Origin: an uncultured Collinsella sp.
GTDB taxonomy: Bacteria; Actinomycetota; Coriobacteriia; Coriobacteriales; Coriobacteriaceae
NCBI GenBank assembly: GCA_902475245.1
Contig: CABRYP010000037.1
Span: 1 to 19,398, forward strand
DNA length: 19,398 nt
Reading direction: 5' to 3'
The position numbers were made by a program, and so were the translations under genes. Each line of letters starts with the position of its first letter. Within the stretch, counting starts at the first letter, position 1. The notes beneath the pieces are model-generated. The model had not been told where the DNA came from. It saw only the letters and a list, made by a program, of their open reading frames with translations, and did no database searches. Shown here in pieces: positions 1-6,974 of this stretch.

Positions 1-54
1 GGTGTCAATATGTTTTTTCGTATGAATCAACGAAAGCGACCTCTTCTAGGGTGA

Positions 55-90
55 TATAGTGACAACAACACGTCACGTGGTTACTACCAG
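55..90 (+). promoter_or_regulatory. Putative GntR operator (with weak -10) upstream of PTS operon
   Basis: The 13-base word TGGTTACTACCAG at 78-90 has TGGT/ACCA arms around a 4-base centre, and it recurs exactly at 4371-4383 in front of agaS. A second symmetry, GTGGTT (77-82) with AACCAC (97-102), overlaps it. HutC-type GntR regulators of amino-sugar genes (NagR/DasR) are known to bind TGGT-N4-ACCA-like sites. A possible -10 box, TATAGT, lies at 55-60 but I see no convincing -35. The operator would sit just downstream of the start point, a repressing position. The GntR gene at 3599 is the obvious candidate binder. Confidence 0.6.
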
Positions 91-153
91 TTTAGAAACC
101 ACTGGTCTTCAAAGAACGCTTTCTAAGAAGCTTTAAGGGCGAGTGCCCGCTGG

Positions 154-196
154 CTTCCGAAAATCATCGGACTCAGATCGTACACACCTTCGGAAG
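154..196 (+). promoter_or_regulatory. Leader hairpin overlapping the EIIA ribosome binding site
   Basis: CTTCCGAA at 154-161 is perfectly complementary to TTCGGAAG at 189-196. The right arm contains the first half of the Shine-Dalgarno stretch GGAAGGG (193-199), which lies 7 bases before the ATG at 207. If folded in the mRNA, the stem would partly hide the ribosome binding site. The loop is 27 bases, so stability is modest. A smaller stem, GGGC/GCCC, lies at 137-148. Confidence 0.35.
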
Positions 197-206
197 GGAA
201 ATTTGA

Positions 207-650
207 ATGGTTGGCTTTATTCTTACCGGTCATGGACAGTTCGCACCCGGCCTTGCAAGCGCTATCGCTATGGTTGCCGGCGACCAGCCTGCTTTTACCG
301 TCGTTCCTTTTGAGGGCGACCAGGCCGCATCCTACGGTGAGGATCTCCGCGCCGCTATTACCGCCATGCGCGAGGAGTGCGATGGCGTGCTCGTCTTTAC
401 CGACCTGCTTGGCGGCACCCCGTTCAACCAGTCGATGATGATTGCCCAGGATGTCGACAACGTCGAGGTTCTGACTGGCACCAACCTTCCCATGGTTATT
501 GAGCTTCTGTTCCTCCGCGGCAATGCCACGCTCGCCGAGCTTGGCGAGCAGGCCGTGACCGTTGGCCAGACGGGCGTCACCGCCCAGACGGTCGCATCCG
601 TTGCCGGCTCCGAGGAAGAGGATATCTTCGGCGACGAGGACGGCATCTAA
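207..650 (+). CDS. agaF: PTS mannose-family EIIA (GalNAc/GalN type)
   Basis: Cytoplasmic phosphocarrier of a mannose/fructose/sorbose-family PTS: it takes phosphate from HPr onto a histidine and passes it to EIIB. The 147-residue protein begins with the family pattern and carries the expected active-site histidine as H9 in LTGHGQFAPGL. The conserved FTDLLGGTPFN segment follows near residues 64-74. It ends in an acidic tail (EEEDIFGDEDGI). The ATG at 207 is preceded by GGAAGGG at 193-199. It is the first gene of the operon EIIA-YajC-EIIB-EIIC-EIID, and its stop overlaps the next start (TAATG). Substrate is assigned from context: agaS and a nagA-type deacetylase follow, with a shared operator. 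Family is certain; GalNAc specificity is inferred. Confidence 0.85.
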   Translation: MVGFILTGHGQFAPGLASAIAMVAGDQPAFTVVPFEGDQAASYGEDLRAAITAMREECDGVLVFTDLLGGTPFNQSMMIAQDVDNVEVLTGTNLPMVIELLFLRGNATLAELGEQAVTVGQTGVTAQTVASVAGSEEEDIFGDEDGI

Positions 651-931
651 TGGCCGATTTCGGAGCCAACGTCCTGAGCTCCTCGGTCGCCCTATTAGGC
701 CTGCTTGCCATCATGGGCTTGATTTACACCATCTGGTCGCAAATCAACATGAAGAAGAAGCAAAAGTACTTCAAGGAGCTGCACACCGAGCTCAAGCCGG
801 GTCAAGAGGTTCTTTTCGCCGGCGGTATCTACGGAACCGTCAAAGGCATCGAAGGCGAGAAGGTCCAGATCAAAGTCCGATCCGGAGCCGTCGTAGATGT
901 TTCGCGTTACGCGATTCAGGAGATCAAGTAA
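650..931 (+). CDS. yajC: YajC-like single-pass membrane protein within the PTS operon
   Basis: A 93-residue protein with one N-terminal membrane segment (about residues 9-29), then a basic turn (MKKKQKYFKEL) and a small soluble domain containing KPGQEVLFAGGIYGTVKGI. This is the layout and signature of YajC, the accessory subunit of the SecDF-YajC translocase complex. The start codon shares its A with the EIIA stop codon, so the two genes are translationally coupled. A YajC-family gene is also known in the pneumococcal hyaluronate PTS locus, so the association recurs, but its purpose is not established. It might help insert or stabilise the EIIC/EIID membrane proteins; that is inference. The housekeeping yajC normally sits with secDF, so this is probably a second, dedicated copy. 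Confidence 0.8.
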   Translation: MADFGANVLSSSVALLGLLAIMGLIYTIWSQINMKKKQKYFKELHTELKPGQEVLFAGGIYGTVKGIEGEKVQIKVRSGAVVDVSRYAIQEIK

Positions 932-967
932 CTGTCGTCAGCAAATAACGAAAGGAAGCTGATCAAC

Positions 968-1450
968 ATGGCAGAACCCAACATTCTTCTTACCCGCATC
1001 GATAACCGACTGGTTCATGGTCAGGTTGCCACCCAGTGGAACTCCACTCTGGGCTCCAACCTCATCCTCGTCGCCAACGACGACGTGGCGACCAACACCA
1101 TGCGCCAGAACCTCATGAAGATGGCCGCTCCCGCCGGCGTCGCTACGCGTTTCTTCTCTCTGCAGAAGACCATCGACGTCATTGGCAAGGCGAGCCCGCG
1201 CCAGAAGATCTTCATCGTGGCCGAAACACCGGAAGACGTGCTTACGCTCGTCAAGGGCGGTGTGCCTATAAAGAAGGTAAACATCGGCAACATGCACATG
1301 TCGGAAGGAAAGCGCCAAGTCGCCACCTCCGTCGCAGTTAACGACGAGGATGTCGCTGCGTTTAAAGAGCTGCAGGAATTGGGGGTGGAGTTGGAGATCA
1401 GGCGCGTTCCGAGCACGCCTGTTGAGGACACGAGCAAGCTCTTCTCGTAA
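968..1450 (+). CDS. agaV: PTS mannose-family EIIB (GalNAc/GalN type)
   Basis: A 160-residue cytoplasmic EIIB that accepts phosphate from EIIA and gives it to the incoming sugar. The active-site histidine is intact: H17 in RIDNRLVHGQVATQW. The conserved GGVPIKKVNIGNMHMSEGKR stretch follows near residues 97-116. AAGGAAG at 952-958 precedes the ATG. It lies 36 bases after the YajC-like gene and 90 bases before EIIC. It is about half identical, without gaps, to the orphan EIIB at 10705, which lacks the histidine. The Aga name follows from context. Confidence 0.87.
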   Translation: MAEPNILLTRIDNRLVHGQVATQWNSTLGSNLILVANDDVATNTMRQNLMKMAAPAGVATRFFSLQKTIDVIGKASPRQKIFIVAETPEDVLTLVKGGVPIKKVNIGNMHMSEGKRQVATSVAVNDEDVAAFKELQELGVELEIRRVPSTPVEDTSKLFS

Positions 1451-1463
1451 TCCTCGTGATCCA

Positions 1464-1489
1464 CGTTGTCAGGAGTGAAACCCTGACGT
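1464..1489 (+). promoter_or_regulatory. Intercistronic hairpin between EIIB and EIIC
   Basis: GTCAGG at 1468-1473 pairs with CCTGAC at 1482-1487 across an 8-base loop, flanked by ACGT on both sides. No T-run follows, so it does not look like a terminator. Such stems between PTS cistrons can act in mRNA processing or differential stability; that role is inferred. Confidence 0.25.
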
Positions 1490-1540
1490 TCTGTACGTGA
1501 TATCCAAAGTGCGTACATTCATTTTGAAAGGAGGAGCAAG

Positions 1541-2341
1541 ATGGAATACTCGATCATCCAGATCGCTCTGGTCTTCGTCGTCACGTTCATCGCGGCAATC
1601 GACCAGTTTGACTTCCTCGAGTCTCTCTATCAGCCCATCGTCACCGGCGCCGTCATCGGTCTTATCCTTGGCGACCTCAACACCGGTCTTCTCGTGGGTG
1701 GTACCTATCAGCTCATGACGATCGGCAACATGCCGATCGGAGGCGCTCAGCCGCCTAACGCCGTCATTGGCGGCATCATGGCAGCCATTCTCGCTATCGC
1801 TACGGGTCTCGAGCCCAACGCGGCAGTCGGCCTTGCCATTCCGTTCGCCCTGCTTGGTCAGCTCGGCGTTACCCTGGTCTTCACGCTTATGTCCCCGCTT
1901 ATGTCCACGGCCGATAACATGGCTCATAACGCGGACACCAAGGGCATCGAGCGCCTGAACTACTTCGCCATGGCTCTGCTCGGCCTGATCTTCGCTGTCG
2001 TCGTCACCCTGTTCTTCATCGCTGGCGCCACCATCGGTCAGACCATCGCTTCCGCCATCCCGACTTGGCTGCAGACCGGTCTGTCCGCTGCAGGCGGCAT
2101 GATGCGCTTCGTCGGCTTCGCCGTCCTGCTCAAGGTTATGATGAACCGCGATATGTGGGGCTTCTTCCTCATGGGCTTTGGCCTCGCGCTCATCACCGTT
2201 GCCAACGATTCTCTGGCAACCCCTGCTCTGCTCATCCTCGCTCTCATCGGCTTCGGCATCGCTTTCTGGGACTTCCAGCAGCAGACCGAGCTGAAGGGTG
2301 CAGCTGTTTCTGACGGAGGTGACTTCGAAGATGGCATCTAA
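1541..2341 (+). CDS. agaW: PTS mannose-family EIIC membrane permease
   Basis: A 266-residue polytopic inner-membrane protein forming, with EIID, the sugar channel of a mannose-family PTS. It is mostly hydrophobic and shows the family segments GGTYQLMTIGNMPIGGAQPPNAVIGG (about residues 53-78) and GGMMRFVGFAVLLK (near residue 185). The length is typical of EIIC-Man. A strong ribosome binding site, AAAGGAGGAG, precedes the ATG. The C-terminal coding end overlaps the EIID start by 11 bases, so the two subunits are probably translated in a coupled way. The GalNAc/GalN substrate is inferred from agaS and nagA downstream. Confidence 0.87.
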   Translation: MEYSIIQIALVFVVTFIAAIDQFDFLESLYQPIVTGAVIGLILGDLNTGLLVGGTYQLMTIGNMPIGGAQPPNAVIGGIMAAILAIATGLEPNAAVGLAIPFALLGQLGVTLVFTLMSPLMSTADNMAHNADTKGIERLNYFAMALLGLIFAVVVTLFFIAGATIGQTIASAIPTWLQTGLSAAGGMMRFVGFAVLLKVMMNRDMWGFFLMGFGLALITVANDSLATPALLILALIGFGIAFWDFQQQTELKGAAVSDGGDFEDGI

Positions 2342-3413
2342 TGAGTATGTAATCCCGGAGCACTACGAGGATCTCACTCCTGCTCCGCAGCTCGACCAGA
2401 AGACCCTCAACAAGATGGCTTGGCGCTCCTGCTTCCTGCAGGCCTCGTTCAACTACGAGCGTATGCAGGCCGCTGGCTGGCTCTACTCCATCATCCCCGG
2501 TCTGGAGAAGATCCACACCAACAAGAACGACCTCGCGGCTTCCATGAGCCACAACCTGGAGTTCTTCAACACCCACCCGTTCCTTGTCACCTTTGTTATG
2601 GGCATCGTGCTTTCGCTCGAGCAGAACAAGGTTGACATCCCCACGATCCGCGCCGTCCGCGTCGCCGCAATGGGCCCGCTCGGTGGTATCGGTGACGCCC
2701 TGTTCTGGCTGACGCTCGTGCCTATCACGGCCGGCATCACCTCCAACATGGCCATCAACGGCAACGCCGCTGCGCCGATCATCTTCCTGGTGATCTTCAA
2801 CGTCGTCCAGTTCGCTCTGCGCTTCTGGCTCATGAACTGGTCCTACAAGCTTGGCACCAGCGCTATTGACGCTCTGACCGCCAACATGCAGGCCTTCACG
2901 CGTGCCGCTTCCATCATGGGCGTCTTCGTCGTCGGTTGCCTGGTCGTCACCATGGGTGGCACCCAGATCAACCTCCAGATCCCCAACGGCACCACCCGTG
3001 GCCTTTCCGCTACTACCGTGATCGTCTCCGAGAAGGAGGCCGAGAACTTCACCGGTATGGAGGGCATCGATACCGAGACCGCTGAGGCCGGTACCATCGC
3101 CATGACCGATGAGGACGGCAACGCCCTCACCGCTTCCGATGCCGACGGCAACGCTGTCACGTGCGGCGTCACCGATCTGGGCAACGGCATGGAGTCCGTT
3201 ACCTACGGCACCGTCACCGAGGATCCGGTCAACTTCTCTGTTGCCGACACCCTCAACACCATCGTCCCGAAGCTCGTCCCGCTTATGCTTACGCTGCTGC
3301 TTTACTACATGTTCGCTAAGCACAGCTGGACCCCGACCAAGGGCATTCTGCTGCTCTTCGTCCTGGGCATCCTGGGCGCTGGCCCGCTTGGTCTCTGGCC
3401 GAGCATCTGGTAA
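2331..3413 (+). CDS. agaE: PTS mannose-family EIID with large acidic insertion
   Basis: Membrane partner of EIIC. I chose the ATG at 2331 because GGAGGTGA at 2315-2322 sits at good spacing and the protein then begins MASNEYVIPEHYEDLTP. Typical EIID landmarks are present: the N-terminal KTLNKMAWRSCFLQASFNYERMQ region, RVAAMGPLGGIGDALFW near residues 107-123, and the C-terminal PKLVPLMLTLLLYYMFAKH. The protein is 360 residues, against about 270-300 for the family. The excess is an acidic, Thr/Gly/Asp-rich block of roughly 80 residues (about 218-300) containing a tandem 10-residue repeat, DEDGNALTAS then DADGNAVTCG (260-279). The frame is open throughout, so this is an insertion, not a frameshift. 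Confidence 0.87.
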   Translation: MASNEYVIPEHYEDLTPAPQLDQKTLNKMAWRSCFLQASFNYERMQAAGWLYSIIPGLEKIHTNKNDLAASMSHNLEFFNTHPFLVTFVMGIVLSLEQNKVDIPTIRAVRVAAMGPLGGIGDALFWLTLVPITAGITSNMAINGNAAAPIIFLVIFNVVQFALRFWLMNWSYKLGTSAIDALTANMQAFTRAASIMGVFVVGCLVVTMGGTQINLQIPNGTTRGLSATTVIVSEKEAENFTGMEGIDTETAEAGTIAMTDEDGNALTASDADGNAVTCGVTDLGNGMESVTYGTVTEDPVNFSVADTLNTIVPKLVPLMLTLLLYYMFAKHSWTPTKGILLLFVLGILGAGPLGLWPSIW

Positions 3414-3479
3414 GGCTCTAGCTTGAGGGGTGTGTCCCTACGCGGCTCACACCCCGACCCCTTAAGCCATGTGTATGTT

Positions 3480-3518
3480 AAAAGCCGCGTGCTCGAAAGA
3501 GCGCGCGGCTTTTGTTTT
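3480..3518 (+). terminator. Rho-independent terminator of the PTS operon
   Basis: A 15-base stem, 3480-3494 with 3499-3513 (one T-G pair), closes on the loop GAAA and is followed by TTTTGTTTTC. It ends the EIIA-EIID operon and isolates the GntR gene. Confidence 0.9.
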
Positions 3519-3519
3519 C

Positions 3520-3549
3520 TTGATGAGTCGGGTGTTGCAGACAGATAAT
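3520..3549 (+). promoter_or_regulatory. Possible promoter of the GntR gene
   Basis: TTGATG at 3520-3525 and GATAAT at 3544-3549 are separated by 18 bases, about 50 bases before the start codon. An inverted repeat, GGTGTT (3531-3536) with AACACC (3554-3559), covers the region and could be a regulatory site. It does not match the TGGTTACTACCAG word. Confidence 0.35.
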
Positions 3550-3598
3550 TCTTAACACCCTAGGTAGTTAGCCGAATTCGAGCAAAAGGGAGGATAGG

Positions 3599-4330
3599 AT
3601 GGCGATCGGAGCGCGTAAGCAGCCGCTGTACGATCAGCTGGTCGATATTCTGACCGAAAAGATTGACCATGAATATCGCGCCGGTGACATGATTCCTTCC
3701 GAGCGCGAACTTTCGGAGCGCTATGGTCTCTCGCGCACTACGGTACGCCTGGCTCTGCAGGAACTGGAGCGTTTAGGACTGGTGGTTCGGCAGCACGGTC
3801 GCGGTACCTTTGTGACCGACCGTTCGGCAAAGGCAACCAATCTTATGCAGTCCTACAGCTTTACCGAGCAGATGCGCGCTATGGGTCGCGACCCTGAGAC
3901 CACGATTCTCGATTTTTGCGAGATGGAGGCCGATAAGAATCTGGCTGAGCATATGGGATTACGTATCGGTGATCGCATTTTTAAGCTCAAGCGCCTTCGT
4001 TCTGCCGACAACATGCCCATGATGGTCGAACGCAGCTATCTACCGGTTCGTCAATTTCTGTCCTTAAAACGACCGCTGCTGGAGCGTAAGCCGCTTTACG
4101 ATGTGATTGAGCAAGACTTTCAGCAAAAGATACGCGTGGCCGAAGAGGAGTTCTATGCGAGCATAGCCCGTCCCACCGATGCCCACCTTTTGGGAATTGT
4201 CGAGGGCTCGCCTGTGCTCGATTTGGTCAGGACTACGTATAACGAGTCAAACGAGGTTGTGGAGTATACACTCTCGGTTGCTCGTGCCGATCAGTTTAAA
4301 TACAAGGTTTACCACCAGCGTAGCAACTAG
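3599..4330 (+). CDS. GntR-family (HutC/UTRA) transcriptional regulator of the GalNAc genes
   Basis: A 243-residue regulator. The N-terminal winged helix includes IPSERELSERYGLSRTTVRLALQELERLGLV (about residues 32-62) and the wing RQHGRGTFV. A UTRA ligand-binding domain follows, with PVRQFLSLKRPLLERKPLYDVIEQDF and the closing EVVEYTLSVARADQFKYKVYHQRS. This is the HutC subfamily, whose members sense sugar phosphates (NagR senses GlcN-6-P and GlcNAc-6-P). GGGAGG precedes the ATG at 3599. It sits between the PTS operon and agaS, and both have TGGTTACTACCAG upstream, so it is best read as the AgaR-type repressor of this module. The effector is not visible; GalNAc-6-P or GalN-6-P is the natural guess. 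Confidence 0.87.
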   Translation: MAIGARKQPLYDQLVDILTEKIDHEYRAGDMIPSERELSERYGLSRTTVRLALQELERLGLVVRQHGRGTFVTDRSAKATNLMQSYSFTEQMRAMGRDPETTILDFCEMEADKNLAEHMGLRIGDRIFKLKRLRSADNMPMMVERSYLPVRQFLSLKRPLLERKPLYDVIEQDFQQKIRVAEEEFYASIARPTDAHLLGIVEGSPVLDLVRTTYNESNEVVEYTLSVARADQFKYKVYHQRSN

Positions 4331-4370
4331 TGTCCGCATCGTTTCCATATGGTGATTCTTTGCATTTAAC

Positions 4371-4405
4371 TGGTTACTACCAGATAACCAACCGAAGTGT
4401 ATAAT
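4371..4405 (+). promoter_or_regulatory. agaS promoter with GntR operator
   Basis: A consensus -10 box, TATAAT, lies at 4400-4405. TGGTTACTACCAG at 4371-4383 overlaps the place where the -35 box would fall. The word is identical to 78-90. A repressor bound here would block polymerase directly. The weak -35 fits a promoter with the operator built into it. Confidence 0.65.
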
Positions 4406-4444
4406 TGCACGTCAGAGGATTACTTCTAGAGAGAGGTATTAGAA

Positions 4445-5611
4445 ATGTTCGAGAAGAGTGTCGAGGAGCTCACCGAGCTCGGCGCCCAGATCACCACGGC
4501 CGAGATTGCTCAGCAGCCCGAGCTTTGGCGTGATACGCTCAACATCTATCGCGAGAACAAGGAGGCCATCGAGGCCTTCCTGGCCGAGGCTCGTGCTATG
4601 GGCGAGGGCCGTCTGTCCGTTGTCTTCACCGGTGCCGGTACGTCCGACTACGTTGGCGATACCTGCGCCCCGTACCTGCGTCACGCTGGCAACACTGATC
4701 TCTACGACTTTAAGCCCATCGCCACGACCGACATCGTGAGCGCCCCGCGCGACTTCCTGCGCGCCGAGGATCCCACGCTCGTGGTTTCCTTTGCCCGCTC
4801 TGGCAACAGCCCCGAGAGCCTTGCCGCCGTTGCCGTTGCCAAGGAGCTCGTCCACAACGTCAAGTTCCTCAACATCACCTGCGCTCCCGAGGGCAAGCTT
4901 GCCGTCGAGTCTGCCGATGATCCCAATGCGCTGACGCTGCTCATTCCGCGCGCCAACGACAAGGGCTTCGCCATGACCGGTTCTTATTCCTGCATGACCC
5001 TGCTCTCCACCCTTATTTTCGACACTGCCTCTGACGAGCAGAAGGCCGAGTGGGTCGAGACGATTGCCAAGATGGGCGAGGAGGTCATCTCCCGTGAGCC
5101 TGAGATCGCCGATTACCTGGCTGGCGATTTCAACCGCGTGACCTACTTGGGTTCTGGCTCCTTCGGTGGTCTTGCCCAGGAGAGCCAGCTCAAGATCCTC
5201 GAGCTCGCTCACGGTCTGGTTGCCACTTCTTACGACACCTCCATGGGCTATCGTCACGGACCTAAGTCCTTCGTCGACGATAAGACGCTCGTCTTTGTGT
5301 TCGTCAACAACGACGCCTACACCCGTCAGTACGACATCGACATCCTCAACGAGATCGGTGGCGACAAGATCGCTCAGCACACCGTTGCCGTTCAGCAGGA
5401 TGGCGCTACCGTCTACGAGGGCGAGTCCTTCACCTTTAAGGGCTACGAGGCGCTTCCCGAGGGCTACCTTGCCCTGCCGTTCGTGATGTTTGCCCAGGCT
5501 ATCAGCCTGCTCAACTCCGTGCGCGTGGGCAACACGCCCGATACGCCGAGCCCCACCGGCACGGTCAACCGCGTGGTTAAGGGCGTGACGATTCACCCCT
5601 TCACCGCTTAA
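4445..5611 (+). CDS. agaS: AgaS-type SIS-domain galactosamine-6-phosphate isomerase/deaminase
   Basis: A 388-residue cytoplasmic enzyme with two sugar isomerase (SIS) domains. AgaS converts galactosamine-6-P to tagatose-6-P plus ammonia. SIS landmarks are VVFTGAGTSDYVGD (about residues 59-72), VVSFARSGNSPES (near 115-127), the second-domain start YLGSGSFGGLAQESQLKILEL and SMGYRHGPKSFV. Length and motif order match AgaS and differ from the shorter NagB-type deaminases. GAGAGAGG lies 8 bases before the ATG. It is transcribed from its own operator-bearing promoter, ends in a terminator, and is followed by nagA. Family is confident; activity on GalN-6-P rests on family knowledge and context. Confidence 0.9.
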   Translation: MFEKSVEELTELGAQITTAEIAQQPELWRDTLNIYRENKEAIEAFLAEARAMGEGRLSVVFTGAGTSDYVGDTCAPYLRHAGNTDLYDFKPIATTDIVSAPRDFLRAEDPTLVVSFARSGNSPESLAAVAVAKELVHNVKFLNITCAPEGKLAVESADDPNALTLLIPRANDKGFAMTGSYSCMTLLSTLIFDTASDEQKAEWVETIAKMGEEVISREPEIADYLAGDFNRVTYLGSGSFGGLAQESQLKILELAHGLVATSYDTSMGYRHGPKSFVDDKTLVFVFVNNDAYTRQYDIDILNEIGGDKIAQHTVAVQQDGATVYEGESFTFKGYEALPEGYLALPFVMFAQAISLLNSVRVGNTPDTPSPTGTVNRVVKGVTIHPFTA

Positions 5612-5629
5612 TCGCGTCCCCCTGTAAGG

Positions 5630-5673
5630 GCGCCCGTCCGCTCATAACGGCGGGCGGGCGCTTTTTGTTTTTA
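5630..5673 (+). terminator. Terminator after agaS
   Basis: A GC-rich 12-base stem (5630-5641 with 5650-5661, one T-G pair) is followed by TTTTTGTTTTT. Read-through to nagA would be partial, so nagA may need its own promoter. Confidence 0.85.
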
Positions 5674-5697
5674 CATGGACCGGGTATAAGCATTACC
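5662..5697 (+). promoter_or_regulatory. Possible nagA promoter
   Basis: TATAAG at 5685-5690 has TTTTTG at 5662-5667, 17 bases upstream, partly formed by the T-run of the preceding terminator. GGTA (5683-5686) and TACC (5694-5697) form a short inverted repeat over the -10. The -35 is poor, so this is tentative. Confidence 0.3.
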
Positions 5698-5729
5698 ACA
5701 GTCAACTGCTTTAGAAGCAAGGAGTGCAT

Positions 5730-6899
5730 ATGAGCACGTACGCAATTAAGGCTGACAAGTTCTTCTTGCCGGCAGGCCCGCAACTGGGCGGCTATCTTAT
5801 GGTCGAGGATGGCGTTTTTGGTGCCTGGCAGGCCGACGAGCCCTCTTGCGAGATTAAGGACTACACGGGATCGTGGATCGCACCGGGTATGGTCGATACT
5901 CACATCCATGGCTTCTACAACCACTCAACTACCGATAACGATCCCGAGGGCATCGATATCAGCTCAACCGAGCTCGCCCGTCGCGGTACCACCAGCTGGC
6001 TGCCCACGACGTTCACCGATGGCGTCGAACAGATCAAGGACGCCTGCGCTGCTATCGCCAAGGCGGACGAGGGCCGCGGCCCCGACTTCTGCGGTGCCCG
6101 CATTCAGGGCATCTACCTGGAGGGCCCCTTCTTTACCATGAAGCACGTGGGCGCGCAGAACCCCGCTTACCTGATTGACCCCTCCGAGGAGGTTTTCGAC
6201 CAGTGGCAGGAGGCTGCGGGCGGTCGCATCGTTAAGAGCGCCATGGCCGCCGAGCGCGACGGTGCCGCTGCTTATGCGGCTGCTCTGAACGCCAAGGGTG
6301 TGGTGACCAGTATCGGTCACTCCGACGCCACCTACGATGAGTGCATCGCCGCCATCAACGCCGGTGCCAGCTGCTTTACGCATACCTATAACGGCCAGCG
6401 CGGGCTGCATCACCGTGAGCCCGGTGTCGTGGGCGCTGCCATGTCCACGCCCGAGACCTACGCCGAGATCATCTGTGACGGCAAGCACGTAAACCCTGCC
6501 GCCATCAAGGCGCTGCTGCAGGCAAAGGGCTGGCAGCACACGGTGCTCATCACCGACTGCCTGGGTTGCGGCGGCATGCCCGAGGGCAGCTACACCAGTG
6601 GCGGCATGGACGTCATCATGAAGGACAACCTGTGCTGGCTCGCCGACGGCAAGAGCATTGCCGGCTCGGTGCTCACGCTTGCCCAGGGCGTCAAGAACAT
6701 CGTAGACTGGGGTATCGCCAGCGCCGATATCGCCATTCGCATGGCAACTGAGGTGCCGGCACGCTCCGCGCACATCGAGGATAAGTGCGGCAGCATCATG
6801 CCGGGTCGCGACGCCGACTTTGTCGTGTTCGACCATGAGCTCACCCTCATCGAGACGTATGTTGGCGGCCAGAGCGTCGGCAACGCCTTTACCGAGTAA
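5730..6899 (+). CDS. nagA: N-acetylgalactosamine/glucosamine-6-phosphate deacetylase
   Basis: A 389-residue amidohydrolase removing the acetyl group from an N-acetylhexosamine-6-P; here probably GalNAc-6-P (AgaA role), making GalN-6-P for AgaS. Metal and substrate motifs: DTHIHG (H58, H60), YLEGPFF (E131), GHSDAT (H197), FTHTYNGQRGLHHREPG (H218), DGKHV, and ITDCLGCGG with the catalytic Asp at D276. The ATG at 5730 is preferred over an in-frame GTG at 5724 because AAGGAG ends 5 bases upstream of it. NagA and AgaA cannot be separated by motif alone; placement after agaS favours GalNAc-6-P. A second nagA has left a 3' remnant at 9599-9757. Confidence 0.9.
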   Translation: MSTYAIKADKFFLPAGPQLGGYLMVEDGVFGAWQADEPSCEIKDYTGSWIAPGMVDTHIHGFYNHSTTDNDPEGIDISSTELARRGTTSWLPTTFTDGVEQIKDACAAIAKADEGRGPDFCGARIQGIYLEGPFFTMKHVGAQNPAYLIDPSEEVFDQWQEAAGGRIVKSAMAAERDGAAAYAAALNAKGVVTSIGHSDATYDECIAAINAGASCFTHTYNGQRGLHHREPGVVGAAMSTPETYAEIICDGKHVNPAAIKALLQAKGWQHTVLITDCLGCGGMPEGSYTSGGMDVIMKDNLCWLADGKSIAGSVLTLAQGVKNIVDWGIASADIAIRMATEVPARSAHIEDKCGSIMPGRDADFVVFDHELTLIETYVGGQSVGNAFTE

Positions 6900-6904
6900 C
6901 GATA

Positions 6905-6943
6905 GAAAAAGACGGCGGGCCCGAATCTGCTCGGACCCGCCGT
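6905..6943 (-). terminator. Terminator of the flavodoxin gene (- strand)
   Basis: A 13-base stem (6912-6924 with 6931-6943, one mismatch or wobble) is followed on the - strand by TTTTT (the A-run at 6906-6910). On the + strand no T-run follows, so it mainly serves the - strand gene, though the stem could also slow + strand transcripts from nagA. Confidence 0.8.
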
Positions 6944-6974
6944 ATGGGTTAAACGCTCAAAAGCACCTTAACAG

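Noticed and set aside
3531..3559. GGTGTT...AACACC upstream of the gntR gene as a second copy of the Aga operator
   Set aside because: It does not match TGGTTACTACCAG; it may bind something, but not evidently the same protein.
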